Shown here piece by piece: positions 43,307 through 52,755 of a DNA stretch of 64,000 nucleotides. The position numbers and the translations under genes were made by a program. Numbering within the stretch: the stretch's first letter is position 1; each line of letters begins with the position of its first letter. A model generated the notes under the pieces. That model worked only from the letters and a program-made list of their open reading frames with translations, ran no database searches and was not told the DNA's origin. Source of the DNA: JAHJQZ01 sp963667595 (lineage in GTDB: Bacteria > Pseudomonadota > Alphaproteobacteria > Rhizobiales > Devosiaceae); the NCBI GenBank assembly GCA_963667595.2, contig CAXXWD010000001.1, positions 1,860,001 to 1,924,000 of the forward strand, given 5' to 3'.

Positions 43307-44965
43307 CTAGACACCAAGCAGTTCCTTAAGCTTTTCATTATGGCCATAGATGTCGCCATAGGAATGAATGGTGCCGTCTTCATCCACGCGCAGGGTGAAA
43401 TACATCAGATGCACGGGGATGTGCTGGCCGAGATTGTTCCAGCGTTCGGACCCGCCACGCTCGGCTTCAAGCTGGGAGAGAGAAACGTCGGGCTCGCTGT
43501 TCAGCAGGGCTTCGGCGAAATCCCAGGGGTTCTGCACCCGGATGCAGCCATGGGAGAAGGCGCGATAGGAGCGGGAAAACAGCGATTTGGACGGCGTATC
43601 GTGCAGATAGACGTTGTGCTCGTTGGGGAACAGGAACTTGATCGATCCCAGGGCATTGCTGGTGCCGGGGCGCTGGCGGATGGAGAAATTTCTGACGCTG
43701 GTTTCCGACCAGTCGACGGCCGAGGCGTCGACGACCTTGCCGCCGTATAAAAGTTCCATGTTGTTGTTGGCGATGTAGCCCGGATTGCTCTGCAGCTTGG
43801 GAGCGATCTCGTTGGCGGCGATCGAAGAGGGAACGTTCCAGTAAGGGTTGACGACGATCGTTTCGATCTCGTCCGAAAAAATCGGCGTTTTATGGTTGGG
43901 TTTGCCGGTGACCACACGCGTCGTGTAGAGCGTTTCACCATTGTCGATCACGGCGAGGCGGAATTCGGGAATGTTTACCGCGACATGGAAGGCACCCATG
44001 TCGACCGGCTCCCAGCGCCAGCGTTCCATATTGGCGATGATATCGCCCCTGGAGGTCGCTTCCCCGCCATTGAGCGCGGCAATGGTGGCCGGGCCGACCA
44101 CGCCGTCGACGAGCAGATCGAGCGACTCCTGGAAAGCCTCGACGGCGGCGACGGTGGCCGCGTCGTAAACGAGCGGATCGGTCTCGGGCGCCGGCAATTT
44201 CAGCCGCTTCCTCAAGGCCGGCAGCCGCTCGTCGCTGTCGCCTGGCCGCAGCATCGGCCCGTCGGGGATGGCAGCCTGCTGCTCGACGGTGCCGGCGATA
44301 TAGTCGGCGAGGATGGATTTAAGCGCCTTGTATTCGCGTTCCTGCGGCTCCAGCTCCGCCAGTACGGCAGCCGGATCATCAGTCGCGGCAAGCTGCATCA
44401 GAGTTTCGGTATCGTCGAGCTTCGGCGGGGTGATGGTAATCGAGGATGAAACGCGGGCCGGTGCGATCCGGCCGGAATGAAGGTCGCCGGCGAATTTGAG
44501 GGCGGCATCCGAAAAGCGGGTTTCGAGCGCGGCGAGCGCACCAGGATCGCCTGGTTTGGGGACCGTCTGGAAAACCGGATCGAGATAATCGTCCGGATCG
44601 AGCCCGGAGTAATCGGCCTTGTAGAAGGCCTCCATGATCTTTCCGGCATTGAGCGACCAGGCGACGCTGCCGTCCGGCTTCTCGTCAAGCCAGAGCGGCT
44701 CGAAATGGCGGGCGCCGTAGAAATAGTAAAGCCTCAAGGCATCGTCGAAAGCCGCTCCGCCGCGGGCAGACTCGAGCGTGGCGCGAAGACCCGTCTTGAT
44801 GGTGCGGGCAAGATCGGTTTCGGGCGGGGCGATGACAATGCGGGTGGCGGTGTGTCCGTTTATGTCGACGATTTCGGGAGAGAGCGCGAAGCCGGGCGAA
44901 ACCAGACCGGGTGAAAAAAGGACCAACGCCACCCCGAGGCCGACCATGAACCGTTTGATATGCAC
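43307..44965 (-). CDS. L,D-transpeptidase, YcbB-like
   Basis: The ~552-residue periplasmic enzyme makes 3-3 cross-links in peptidoglycan. It has a signal segment ('FMVGLGVALVLFSPGLVSPG'), a scaffold region, a peptidoglycan-binding domain ('AVEAFQESLDLLVDGVVGPA') and the YkuD catalytic domain with His-Gly-Cys in 'YRAFSHGCIRVQNPWDFA' (nucleophile Cys). A GTG start at 44965 is preferred because AAGGGGGT lies ~8 bases upstream; ATG 44947 is an alternative. The frame continues upstream but adds sequence not seen in the family. Confidence 0.92.
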   Translation of the reverse strand: MHIKRFMVGLGVALVLFSPGLVSPGFALSPEIVDINGHTATRIVIAPPETDLARTIKTGLRATLESARGGAAFDDALRLYYFYGARHFEPLWLDEKPDGSVAWSLNAGKIMEAFYKADYSGLDPDDYLDPVFQTVPKPGDPGALAALETRFSDAALKFAGDLHSGRIAPARVSSSITITPPKLDDTETLMQLAATDDPAAVLAELEPQEREYKALKSILADYIAGTVEQQAAIPDGPMLRPGDSDERLPALRKRLKLPAPETDPLVYDAATVAAVEAFQESLDLLVDGVVGPATIAALNGGEATSRGDIIANMERWRWEPVDMGAFHVAVNIPEFRLAVIDNGETLYTTRVVTGKPNHKTPIFSDEIETIVVNPYWNVPSSIAANEIAPKLQSNPGYIANNNMELLYGGKVVDASAVDWSETSVRNFSIRQRPGTSNALGSIKFLFPNEHNVYLHDTPSKSLFSRSYRAFSHGCIRVQNPWDFAEALLNSEPDVSLSQLEAERGGSERWNNLGQHIPVHLMYFTLRVDEDGTIHSYGDIYGHNEKLKELLGV

Positions 44966-45130
44966 CCCAACCCCCTTATGCCCAAACCGGCTGCGTCCTG
45001 CGGGCGGCACGGAATCACGCTCGCCCAACCCGATGCACGTTCTACCCGTATTCACCACGACCCGCCAAGCATCACGCAAAAAAGTGACGTGTATTTCATC
45101 GTGTTCCGGCCAATCCGGCCGAACGATATG

Positions 45131-46618
45131 TCAGGCCGCCATGCCTTCCTCGTCGTCGATGCCGTATTCCTTGAGTTTGCGATAAAGCGTCGACCGGCCG
45201 ATGCCGAGCGCGCGCGCCACCCGCGTCATGCGGCCGTCGCAGCGCTCGATGGCGAAAAGAATCAGGTCGCGCTCGATAGCGCTGAGGGTTTGCAGCGTGC
45301 CTTCCGGATCGAGAAAACGATCGGACGAATCGGGTTCGGCAACGGTCTCGATCACCGGCCGGCGCGGCGGGGCTTCATCGATCCTGACCGGCCCGTCCGG
45401 CAACGGCAGACGCTCCACCAGCGCGCGCGCTTCGCTCATGCCGGACTTGCGGGCGGTGATCTGCGGGAAATCGACGGGGCGCAACTGGTCGGCATCGGCC
45501 AGGACCACGGCGCGATAGACCGCGTTTTCGAGCTGCCGGACATTGCCGGGCCAGTCATAGGAGGACAAAAGATCGAGCGCTTCCGGCGAAAGGCCGGAAA
45601 AACGCTTTCCCGTCTCCGCGGAGAAACGGGCAAGAAAGTGATCGGCCAGAAGCGCGATATCCTCGTGGCGTTCTCTGAGGGGCGGCACGAAAATGGGAAA
45701 GACGTTGAGCCGGTAATAGAGGTCTTCGCGAAACGATCCTTCGCGCGCCATGTTCAAAAGACGCCGGTTGGTCGCCGAGATCACCCGGACATTGACCTTG
45801 ACCGGACGCGTCGCCCCGACCGGCTCGATCTCGCCTTCCTGCAGGGCGCGCAACAGCTTGACCTGGGCTTCCGGCGGCAGCTCGCCAACCTCATCGAGAA
45901 ACAGCGTTCCCCCATGGGCTTCCTGGAACTTGCCGGCATGATCGGACGTGGCGCCGGTGAAGGACCCCTTGAGATGCCCGAACAGGGCCGATTCGACGAG
46001 ATTGGCAGGGATGGCGCCGCAATTGATGGCAATGAAGGGCTTGCCGGCGCGGTCGCCCGATCCTTGTATAGCACGGGCAATCAGTTCCTTGCCGGTGCCG
46101 CTTTCGCCTTCGATCAAAACCGGGATGGTGGATTTGGCCGCCTTGCGGGACAGCTCCAGCGTACGGTCCATGACCGGCGATCGGGTCAGGATGTCGGCAA
46201 TACCGAACTGGCCGGTCAACAGATTGCGCTCGGTCCTCAGGGCGGTTTCCAGTTCACCGATCTGCAGGATGTTGCGCAGGGAGACGATCAGGCGTTCGGG
46301 CGCCACGGGCTTGACGAAGAAATCCGCCGCGCCGAGCCGCATGGCCGAAACGATTGTTTCCAGTGAAGACTTGGCGGTCTGCACGATCACCGGCACGGTA
46401 TTGCCACGCGCCTTGAGCGCTTCCAAAACGCTCAATCCGTCGAGATCGGGCATGACGAGATCGAGCACCACGGCGCCGATACCGCCTGTGTCGCCAAGAA
46501 GGCCGAGCGCCTCGGCGCCGCCAGTGGCGGTCAATACGTCGAATCCAGCTTTTCGCGCCACTTCTGACGTGAGGCGGAGCTGGACGGGGTCGTCGTCGAC
46601 GACGAGCACTTTGGCCAT
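45131..46618 (-). CDS. NtrC-type sigma-54-dependent response regulator
   Basis: The ~495-residue regulator has a receiver domain (residues ~1-120, phosphoacceptor Asp in 'VVLDLVMPDLDG'), an AAA+ domain with Walker A 'GESGTGKE' and Walker B 'GGTLFLDEVGELPP', and a C-terminal Fis-type helix-turn-helix ('VARALGIGRSTLYRKLKEYG'). The sigma-54-contacting loop reads GSFTGA instead of the usual GAFTGA, within 'LFGHLKGSFTGAT'. No sensor kinase is adjacent, so it is an orphan here. ATG 46618 places 'AKVLVVDDD' at the N terminus, as expected. It is divergent from the oligoendopeptidase gene. Confidence 0.93.
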   Translation of the reverse strand: MAKVLVVDDDPVQLRLTSEVARKAGFDVLTATGGAEALGLLGDTGGIGAVVLDLVMPDLDGLSVLEALKARGNTVPVIVQTAKSSLETIVSAMRLGAADFFVKPVAPERLIVSLRNILQIGELETALRTERNLLTGQFGIADILTRSPVMDRTLELSRKAAKSTIPVLIEGESGTGKELIARAIQGSGDRAGKPFIAINCGAIPANLVESALFGHLKGSFTGATSDHAGKFQEAHGGTLFLDEVGELPPEAQVKLLRALQEGEIEPVGATRPVKVNVRVISATNRRLLNMAREGSFREDLYYRLNVFPIFVPPLRERHEDIALLADHFLARFSAETGKRFSGLSPEALDLLSSYDWPGNVRQLENAVYRAVVLADADQLRPVDFPQITARKSGMSEARALVERLPLPDGPVRIDEAPPRRPVIETVAEPDSSDRFLDPEGTLQTLSAIERDLILFAIERCDGRMTRVARALGIGRSTLYRKLKEYGIDDEEGMAA

Positions 46619-46826
46619 ACTGGGATACGCCGGTAATCTTTTGTTTATATTCGTCAATTCGGCTAAAGAGCGACTCGCTTTGTGCCGATTTGAGGCACAC
46701 TAGGCGTCGGCTCTTAACAGGGCTTTAATGCTGGTTTTAAACCACGAGACGAATGTGCCGGACTTGTGGGGCGCAAGGTCCCAGCCTATGTTTGCCGTCC
46801 TTTTCGTCCTGACTTTGGAGTTTTCG

Positions 46827-48653
46827 ATGATCCATCCGCTCAGCGCCCCCGAAACCGGTTCCGCAACCGGAAACAGCACTTTTGGCACGATGCCGGAATG
46901 GGATCTGAGCGATCTGTTTCCAGGCGCCGACTCGCCGGAGTTCAAGGCGGCCCTCAAGAGAGCCGAGGATGAATCCATCGCTTTCGAGGCCAGGTACAAG
47001 GGCAAGCTCGCCGAGCTGGCCGCCTCTGGCGGATTGTTGGCGACGATCCACGATTACGAGGCGCTCGGCGATCTCGAAGGGCGGATCGGCTCGTTCGCCT
47101 ATCTATATTACATCCAGAACACCGGCGATCCGGACCGGGCGAAATTCCTCGGCGACTGCCAGGACGCCCTAACCAGCATGTCGACCCACACCCTGTTCTT
47201 CGATCTCGAACTCAATCGCGTCGACGATGCGGTTCTGGACAAGGCCATCGAAACCGAGCCGGGCCTCAAGCGCTATCGCACCTGGTTCGACGAATTGCGC
47301 AAGGCCAAGCCCTATCAGCTCGAAGACCGCATCGAGGAGCTGTTCCACGACAAGTCGGTGACCGGGCGGGCGGCGTGGAACCGTCTGTTCGACGAGACCA
47401 TGGCCAGCTTGAAGTTCGATGTCGACGGCGAAACGCTCAATCTCGAGCCGACGCTGACCCGGTTGAGCGACAAGGACGAAAAGAAGCGCGAGTCGGCCTT
47501 CCACGCCCTGTCGGACGTGCTCACCGACAATCAGCGCCTGTTCACCCAGATCACCAATGTTCTGGCCAAGGACAAGGAGATTTCCGACCGCTGGCGCGGT
47601 TTCAAGGATATCGCCGACAGCCGACACCTGGCCAATTCGGTGGAGCGCGAAGTGGTCGACGCGCTCGAAACGGCGGTGCGCGCCGCCTATCCGCGCTTGT
47701 CCCATCGCTATTACGCCATGAAGGCGAAATGGTTCGGCAAGCCGGCGCTCGACGCCTGGGACCGTAATGCGCCGCTGCCGACCAGCGACGACCGCATCTT
47801 CACCTGGGAGCAGGCCAAGAGCACGGTGCTCGAGGCCTATGGCCGGTTTTCGCCCAAAATGGTCGAGATCGCGCAACCCTTCTTTGCCGGCGGCTGGATC
47901 GACGCGCCGGTCCGCGACGGCAAGGGATCGGGCGCCTTCGCCCATCCGACCGTGCCGAGCGCGCATCCCTACTTAATGCTCAACTACATGGGCAAGGCGC
48001 GCGACGTGATGACCCTGGCGCATGAACTGGGCCATGGCGTTCACCAGCGTCTGGCGGCGGCGCAGGGACCGATTCTCGCCTCGACACCCCTGACCCTGGC
48101 CGAAACGGCCTCCGTTTTCGGCGAGATGCTGACCTTCCGTTCGCTTCTGGCCAGTGCCGAGACCCCGGAGATCCGTTTCGCGCTGTTGGCCTCCAAGGTC
48201 GAGGACATGCTCAACACGGTCGTCAGGCAGATTTCGTTCTATTCCTTCGAGCGCAAGGTCCATACCGGCCGGCGTCAGGGCGAATTGAAGACCGAGGACA
48301 TCAACGGCATGTGGCTCGATGTTTCGGCTGAAAGCCTCGGCCCGGCCATCACCCTCAACCAGGGCTATGACATCTTCTGGGCCTATGTCCCGCACTTCAT
48401 CCATTCGCCCTTCTACGTCTATGCCTATGCTTTCGGCGATTGCCTGGTGAACTCGCTCTACCAGCGCTACATGGACGAGCCGGACGGGTTCGCCGAGAAG
48501 TATTTCGAGCTCTTGAAGGCAGGCGGGTCCAAGCACCATTCAGAGCTTTTGGCTCCGTTCGGCCTTGATGCCGCCGATCCCGGCTTCTGGGATCTCGGGC
48601 TTTCCATGATCGAAGGGCTGATCGACGAGCTGGAACAGAGCCAGCCGAAATAG
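46827..48653 (+). CDS. pepF: Oligoendopeptidase F (M3 family)
   Basis: The ~608-residue cytoplasmic zinc peptidase cleaves short peptides. The zinc site is 'TLAHELGHGVHQRLA' near residue 400, with the third ligand Glu about 25 residues later in 'LAETASVFGEMLTFR'. The N-terminal helical domain begins 'PEWDLSDLFPG', the usual start of PepF proteins. ATG 46827 is chosen because GGAG lies 7 bases before it; upstream in-frame starts add sequence absent from the family. Confidence 0.94.
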   Translation: MIHPLSAPETGSATGNSTFGTMPEWDLSDLFPGADSPEFKAALKRAEDESIAFEARYKGKLAELAASGGLLATIHDYEALGDLEGRIGSFAYLYYIQNTGDPDRAKFLGDCQDALTSMSTHTLFFDLELNRVDDAVLDKAIETEPGLKRYRTWFDELRKAKPYQLEDRIEELFHDKSVTGRAAWNRLFDETMASLKFDVDGETLNLEPTLTRLSDKDEKKRESAFHALSDVLTDNQRLFTQITNVLAKDKEISDRWRGFKDIADSRHLANSVEREVVDALETAVRAAYPRLSHRYYAMKAKWFGKPALDAWDRNAPLPTSDDRIFTWEQAKSTVLEAYGRFSPKMVEIAQPFFAGGWIDAPVRDGKGSGAFAHPTVPSAHPYLMLNYMGKARDVMTLAHELGHGVHQRLAAAQGPILASTPLTLAETASVFGEMLTFRSLLASAETPEIRFALLASKVEDMLNTVVRQISFYSFERKVHTGRRQGELKTEDINGMWLDVSAESLGPAITLNQGYDIFWAYVPHFIHSPFYVYAYAFGDCLVNSLYQRYMDEPDGFAEKYFELLKAGGSKHHSELLAPFGLDAADPGFWDLGLSMIEGLIDELEQSQPK

Positions 48654-48847
48654 GCGCCTGCTCTTGAGTTGGGTTTGTGTCGGCCGTTCGGTGCAAGCCT
48701 AACGCCTGCTGGAGATATGAGACGTTTTCCGTTTGCGCCACGACGAACGGGCGGGTCGCCGCCGCACGGGCTTGAGCTTGGGTGCGACAAAATGTACAAA
48801 TCCGCCCCCAGACACATTGCCCTGATGCGAAACGGACCGGAGGAAAG

Positions 48848-49066
48848 ATGGCCGAACCGAGCGAGACCATGAACGACGCCGCGCACGAACTGACCTACGC
48901 GCATTTCATCGCGATGGTGAAATTCGCCATGGCCGCCTTGGCGTTCGCCGTTGTGGCCCTCTATAGCTTCATCATCGCCGGTAATTTCTGGTTGGGCCTT
49001 GTGCTGCTCATCCTCGCCGTCCCCGCCGGTCTCGGCGACAACAGGCTCGGCAAGGCCAAGAGCTGA
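48848..49066 (+). CDS. Small two-helix membrane protein, possibly aa3-oxidase subunit IV-like
   Basis: The 72-residue protein has a short polar N terminus ('MAEPSETMNDAAHELTYAHF') followed by two hydrophobic segments ('MAALAFAVVALYSFIIAG' and 'WLGLVLLILAVPAGLG'). A very strong GGAGGAAAG Shine-Dalgarno sits 2-4 bases before the ATG, which decides the start. The pattern recalls the small bacterial aa3-type cytochrome oxidase subunit IV family, but there are no other oxidase genes nearby, so that label is tentative. Confidence 0.65.
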   Translation: MAEPSETMNDAAHELTYAHFIAMVKFAMAALAFAVVALYSFIIAGNFWLGLVLLILAVPAGLGDNRLGKAKS

Positions 49067-49092
49067 CGGTTCAGCATTTCCCCAAATCTCCA

Positions 49093-49204
49093 CGTCATCC
49101 CCGATCGGGTCGGGGATCCAGCAGCGCCGCGTCGGCGGCGTGAGAAGACTCCTTTGGTGCGCAGGACTGCGCGCCGCTGGTGTCCCATTTTCACGGGAAT
49201 GACG
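49093..49204. repeat. Dispersed element with CGTCAT terminal inverted repeats
   Basis: The 112-base non-coding element begins CGTCATCCCCG and ends CGGGAATGACG (imperfect terminal inverted repeats). It contains an internal palindrome TCCCCGA...TCGGGGA near 49096-49115. It resembles 'cgtcatcccc...gggaatgacg' repeats common in alphaproteobacterial genomes. There is one copy in this window. Confidence 0.55.
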
Positions 49205-49231
49205 AGGTGGTTTTGGTGGGCGCAGGACAAA

Positions 49232-49259
49232 AAAAGAGCGGGGCAAACCCCGCTCTTTT
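49232..49259 (-). terminator. Rho-independent terminator of the pntAB operon
   Basis: The stem pairs AAAAGAGCGGGG with CCCCGCTCTTTT around a CAAA loop, 26 bases after the pntB stop on the minus strand, followed by seven T on that strand. The symmetric A/T flanks mean it may also stop plus-strand transcription. Confidence 0.9.
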
Positions 49260-49284
49260 GTTTCCTTAAGTCCCAATTTATTTG

Positions 49285-50760
49285 TCAGGAATTGAGCGCG
49301 GTGAGGACTTCGTCGAGCATTTTCTTGGCGTCGCCGAAGAGCATGCGGTTGTTGTCCTTGTAGAACAGGGGGTTGTCGACGCCGGCATAGCCGGAGGCCA
49401 TGGAGCGCTTCATGACGATGGAGGTCTTGGCCTTCCACACCTGCAACACGGGCATACCGGCGATGGGGGAGGTGGGATCGTCCTCGGCGGCCGGGTTGAC
49501 GATGTCATTGGCGCCGATGACCATCACCACATCGGTCTCGGGGAAGTCGTCGTTGATCTCGTCCATCTCCATGACGATGTCATAGGGGACCTTGGCCTCG
49601 GCCAGAAGCACGTTCATGTGCCCGGGCATGCGGCCTGCGACGGGATGGATGGCGAACCTGACATTGATGCCCTTGTCGCGCAGCAGCTTGGTGATCTCGA
49701 AGACCGTGTGCTGGGCCTGGGCGACGGCCATGCCGTAGCCGGGCACGATGATGACGGACTTGGCGTCTTTGAGAAGCTCCGCGGTCTCGGCGGAAGAGAT
49801 CGGGGTGACCTCACCGGCCGGCACGATATCGCCGGCAGGGGCGCCGCCACTGTCACCGGTGCCAAACCCGCCCGCGATCACGGCGAGGAACTTGCGGTTC
49901 ATCGCCTTGCACATGATGTAGGAAAGGATGGCGCCGGAGGAGCCGACCAGAGCGCCGACCACGATCAGCAGGTCGTTAGAGAGCATGAAGCCGGTGGCGG
50001 CCGCGGCCCAGCCCGAATACGAGTTGAGCATGGAAACGACGACCGGCATGTCGGCCCCGCCGATGGCCATGACCATATGCACGCCGAACAGCAGCGAGAT
50101 GATCGTCATGACGATCAAGGGCAGCCAGCCGGCGGCGATGGCGGCGTTGTGGTTCTCGATGCCGGCGGTGCCGACGAACTGGAAGAAGAACCAGATGACG
50201 AGAAGGCCGGCGGCGGCGTTGATCCAGTTGCGGAAGGGCAAAAGGACCGGCTTGCCGTTGATCTTGCCCGAGAGCTTGCCGAAGGCGATGACCGAACCCG
50301 AGAAGGTCACGGCACCGATCAGGATACCGATATAGATCTCGCCGAGATGGATGTTGTGCTCGGCCCCGGTATAGTGGATCGAGGTGTCGATGAAGCTGGC
50401 GAACCCGATGGTGCAGGCGGCAAAGCCGACCAGGGAGTGCATGATCGCCACCAGCTCGGGCATCTGGGTCATCTTGACGGCCTTGGCGGCGTAAAGGCCG
50501 ATGGAGCCGCCGATGGCCATGGCGATGACGATCCAGATGAGGCCCTGGGGCAAAACGAGCTGCCAGGTCTCGGAAACGCCGCCGCCGACATCGACCAGAC
50601 GCGTGCCGAAGATGGTGGCCAGAACGGCAAGGGCCATGCCGATGATGCCGAACCAGTTGCCGCGCCGCGAGGTCTCGGGGTTGGAAAGCCCGCCGAGCGA
50701 CAGGATGAACAGGATGATCGCAACGATATAGGCGACCGTTGTCAAAGTGGCAGGAAGCAT
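49285..50760 (-). CDS. pntB: NAD(P) transhydrogenase subunit beta
   Basis: The 491-residue inner-membrane subunit has ~8-9 N-terminal helices (first: 'LTTVAYIVAIILFILSLGGL') and a C-terminal NADP(H)-binding domain III with 'VIIVPGYGMAVAQAQHTVFE' and 'GRMPGHMNVLLAEAKVPYD'. With PntA it couples proton entry to hydride transfer from NADH to NADP+, supplying NADPH. It lies 13 bases after pntA. Confidence 0.96.
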   Translation of the reverse strand: MLPATLTTVAYIVAIILFILSLGGLSNPETSRRGNWFGIIGMALAVLATIFGTRLVDVGGGVSETWQLVLPQGLIWIVIAMAIGGSIGLYAAKAVKMTQMPELVAIMHSLVGFAACTIGFASFIDTSIHYTGAEHNIHLGEIYIGILIGAVTFSGSVIAFGKLSGKINGKPVLLPFRNWINAAAGLLVIWFFFQFVGTAGIENHNAAIAAGWLPLIVMTIISLLFGVHMVMAIGGADMPVVVSMLNSYSGWAAAATGFMLSNDLLIVVGALVGSSGAILSYIMCKAMNRKFLAVIAGGFGTGDSGGAPAGDIVPAGEVTPISSAETAELLKDAKSVIIVPGYGMAVAQAQHTVFEITKLLRDKGINVRFAIHPVAGRMPGHMNVLLAEAKVPYDIVMEMDEINDDFPETDVVMVIGANDIVNPAAEDDPTSPIAGMPVLQVWKAKTSIVMKRSMASGYAGVDNPLFYKDNNRMLFGDAKKMLDEVLTALNS

Positions 50761-50773
50761 TTTGATCGGTCTC

Positions 50774-52339
50774 CTACTTGTGGAACATCAACAGCATGCG
50801 CCGCGTCACCGCGAAGCCGCCGAACATGTTGATCGAGGTCAGCGCAATGCCGACAAAGGCGATGCCCAGGATGAGGGCGTCGGGACGAACCGTTCCCATC
50901 TCCACCTGCGGGGCGATCTGGATGAGCGCGCCGATGGTGATGATCGAGGAAATGGCGTTGGTCACGCTCATCAGGGGCGTATGAAGCGCCGGGGTGACGT
51001 TCCACACCACCATGTAGCCCACGAACACGGCCAGAACGAACACGGTGAAGTGTCCGATGAAGGCCGGCGGGGCGTACATGCCGACCAAAAGGAACAGGGC
51101 CGCGCCGACAAGCGCCATGACGGCGGTGCCGACACCGGACGTCTTCTTCTCCGGCTTGACCACGGGTGCCGCGGCGGCCGGCTTGGGCGCGGGCGGCGCC
51201 GGCAGGTCGAGCGGCGGGGCCGGCCAGGTGATCTCGCCTTGCTTGATGACCGTCAGGCCGCGGATGGCGTCGTCGTCCATGTTGACGTTGATGGCGCCGT
51301 CCTTTTCCGGGCAAAGCTCCTGGAGAAGGTTCAACAGGTTGGTGGCGTAAAGCGTCGAGGACTGGCGGGCCAGCCGGCTTGCCATGTCGGTATACCCGAT
51401 AATGGTCACGCCGTTTTTGACCACGGCCTTGTCCGGCTCGGTCAGCTCGCAATTGCCGCCCTGTTCGGCGGCCAGATCGACGATCACCGAGCCCGGCTTC
51501 ATCGACTTGACCATGTCGGCCGTGATGAGCTTGGGAGCCGGCTTGCCGGGAATGAGCGCCGTGGTGATGATGATATCGACCTCGGCCGCCTGCTTGGCGT
51601 ACATCTCCTTCTGGGCCTTCTGGAAGCCCTCGGACATGACCTTGGCATAGCCGCCGCCGCCCGAGCCTTCTTCCTCATAGTCCACCTTGACGAACTCGCC
51701 GCCCATCGAGGTCACCTGATCGGCCACCTCGGCGCGGGTGTCGTTGGCCCGAACGATCGCGCCAAGACCCACCGCCGTGCCGATCGCGGCCAGACCGGCC
51801 ACGCCGGCGCCCGCGATGAATACCTTGGCCGGGGGCACCTTGCCCGCCGCCGTGATCTGGCCGTTGAAGAACCGCCCGAAGGCATTGGCCGCTTCGACGA
51901 CCGCGCGATAGCCGGTGATCCCCGCCATCGAGGTCAGCGCGTCCATCTTCTGGGCCCGGCTCAACTGGCGCGGAAGCGTGTCCATCGCCAGAACCGTCAC
52001 CTTGCGCGCCGCAAGCTTGTCCATCAAATCCGGGTTCTGAGCCGGCCAGATGAAACTCACCAGTACCGTCCCGTCCTTGAGAAGCGCTACTTCCTCTTCA
52101 CTCGGCGCGCGGACCTTGAAGATGATGTCCGACTTGCCGTAAAGGGAAGACGCAGTCCGGGAGACCGATGCTCCCGCTGCCTTGTAGTCCTGATCGGAGA
52201 AATTGGCGTCGGCGCCCGCCTTGGTTTCGACGGTGACCTCGAAGCCAAGTTTGATGAGCTTTTCGACGACATCTGGAACGGTCGCTACGCGTCGTTCACC
52301 GGGGAAAGTCTCCCGCGGTATCCCGATAGTAAGAGCCAT
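50774..52339 (-). CDS. pntA: NAD(P) transhydrogenase subunit alpha, fused form
   Basis: The 521-residue protein combines the soluble NAD(H)-binding domain I ('MALTIGIPRETFPGERRVAT' start; 'VFIAGAGVAGLAAIGTA' Rossmann loop; 'NDTRAEVADQVTSMG') with a C-terminal membrane region of four helices. A Pro/Ala linker near residue 370-390 joins them. Many alphaproteobacteria carry these as two genes (pntAA, pntAB); here they are one, as in E. coli. ATG 52339 gives the conserved N terminus. It forms an operon with pntB. Confidence 0.95.
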   Translation of the reverse strand: MALTIGIPRETFPGERRVATVPDVVEKLIKLGFEVTVETKAGADANFSDQDYKAAGASVSRTASSLYGKSDIIFKVRAPSEEEVALLKDGTVLVSFIWPAQNPDLMDKLAARKVTVLAMDTLPRQLSRAQKMDALTSMAGITGYRAVVEAANAFGRFFNGQITAAGKVPPAKVFIAGAGVAGLAAIGTAVGLGAIVRANDTRAEVADQVTSMGGEFVKVDYEEEGSGGGGYAKVMSEGFQKAQKEMYAKQAAEVDIIITTALIPGKPAPKLITADMVKSMKPGSVIVDLAAEQGGNCELTEPDKAVVKNGVTIIGYTDMASRLARQSSTLYATNLLNLLQELCPEKDGAINVNMDDDAIRGLTVIKQGEITWPAPPLDLPAPPAPKPAAAAPVVKPEKKTSGVGTAVMALVGAALFLLVGMYAPPAFIGHFTVFVLAVFVGYMVVWNVTPALHTPLMSVTNAISSIITIGALIQIAPQVEMGTVRPDALILGIAFVGIALTSINMFGGFAVTRRMLLMFHK

Positions 52340-52755
52340 GATTGCCTCGTTGTTTTTCGGTACCACGCTGGGGGGCGCGTGTACCCGCTTCATCCGGGAA
52401 CCCAAAACCTGGTTTCCTCGGTATCTGGTTAAGTGACCTTGACGCGTCCCGACGCGGATCGCTGCCTCGGACGACATCAAGAAAACGGCGCGATGCACAA
52501 ACACAATGCGCCGACACACCAGTCAAGATGCATTATCGGCATTTTGACGTGACGTGTTGGCGCGCCTGCAAAGTGCAAAGGCATGAAAAGATGCCCGTGC
52601 AGCCGTGTCGGCAAGTTCTTAACCCATCCCATTCGTGTCTGTCATGAAAATAAAACGATCCCGCACACCTGGGGCCTTGTCCGGTTAATGCCGCAAAAAA
52701 GGCCAAGGGAAAAAACCTCTTGCGCAACTATACACTCAGAGTATAGACAGCGGCC
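52340..52755. other. Intergenic region between pntA and the PadR gene
   Basis: About 416 bases contain no gene I can support. It must hold the divergent promoters of pntAB and of the PadR operon. The only clear signal is the palindrome at 52728-52746. Confidence 0.45.
52728..52746 (+). promoter_or_regulatory. Probable PadR operator
   Basis: CTATAC-ACTCAGA-GTATAG is a perfect 6-base inverted repeat ending 9 bases before the PadR ATG. It overlaps the place where a ribosome-binding site would lie. PadR regulators usually bind such sites at their own promoters. Confidence 0.55.

Noticed and set aside
49282..50832. 516-codon frame antisense to pntB
   Set aside because: It is very rich in Gly, Asp and His, as expected from antisense reading of a membrane protein gene. 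pntB is unambiguous.
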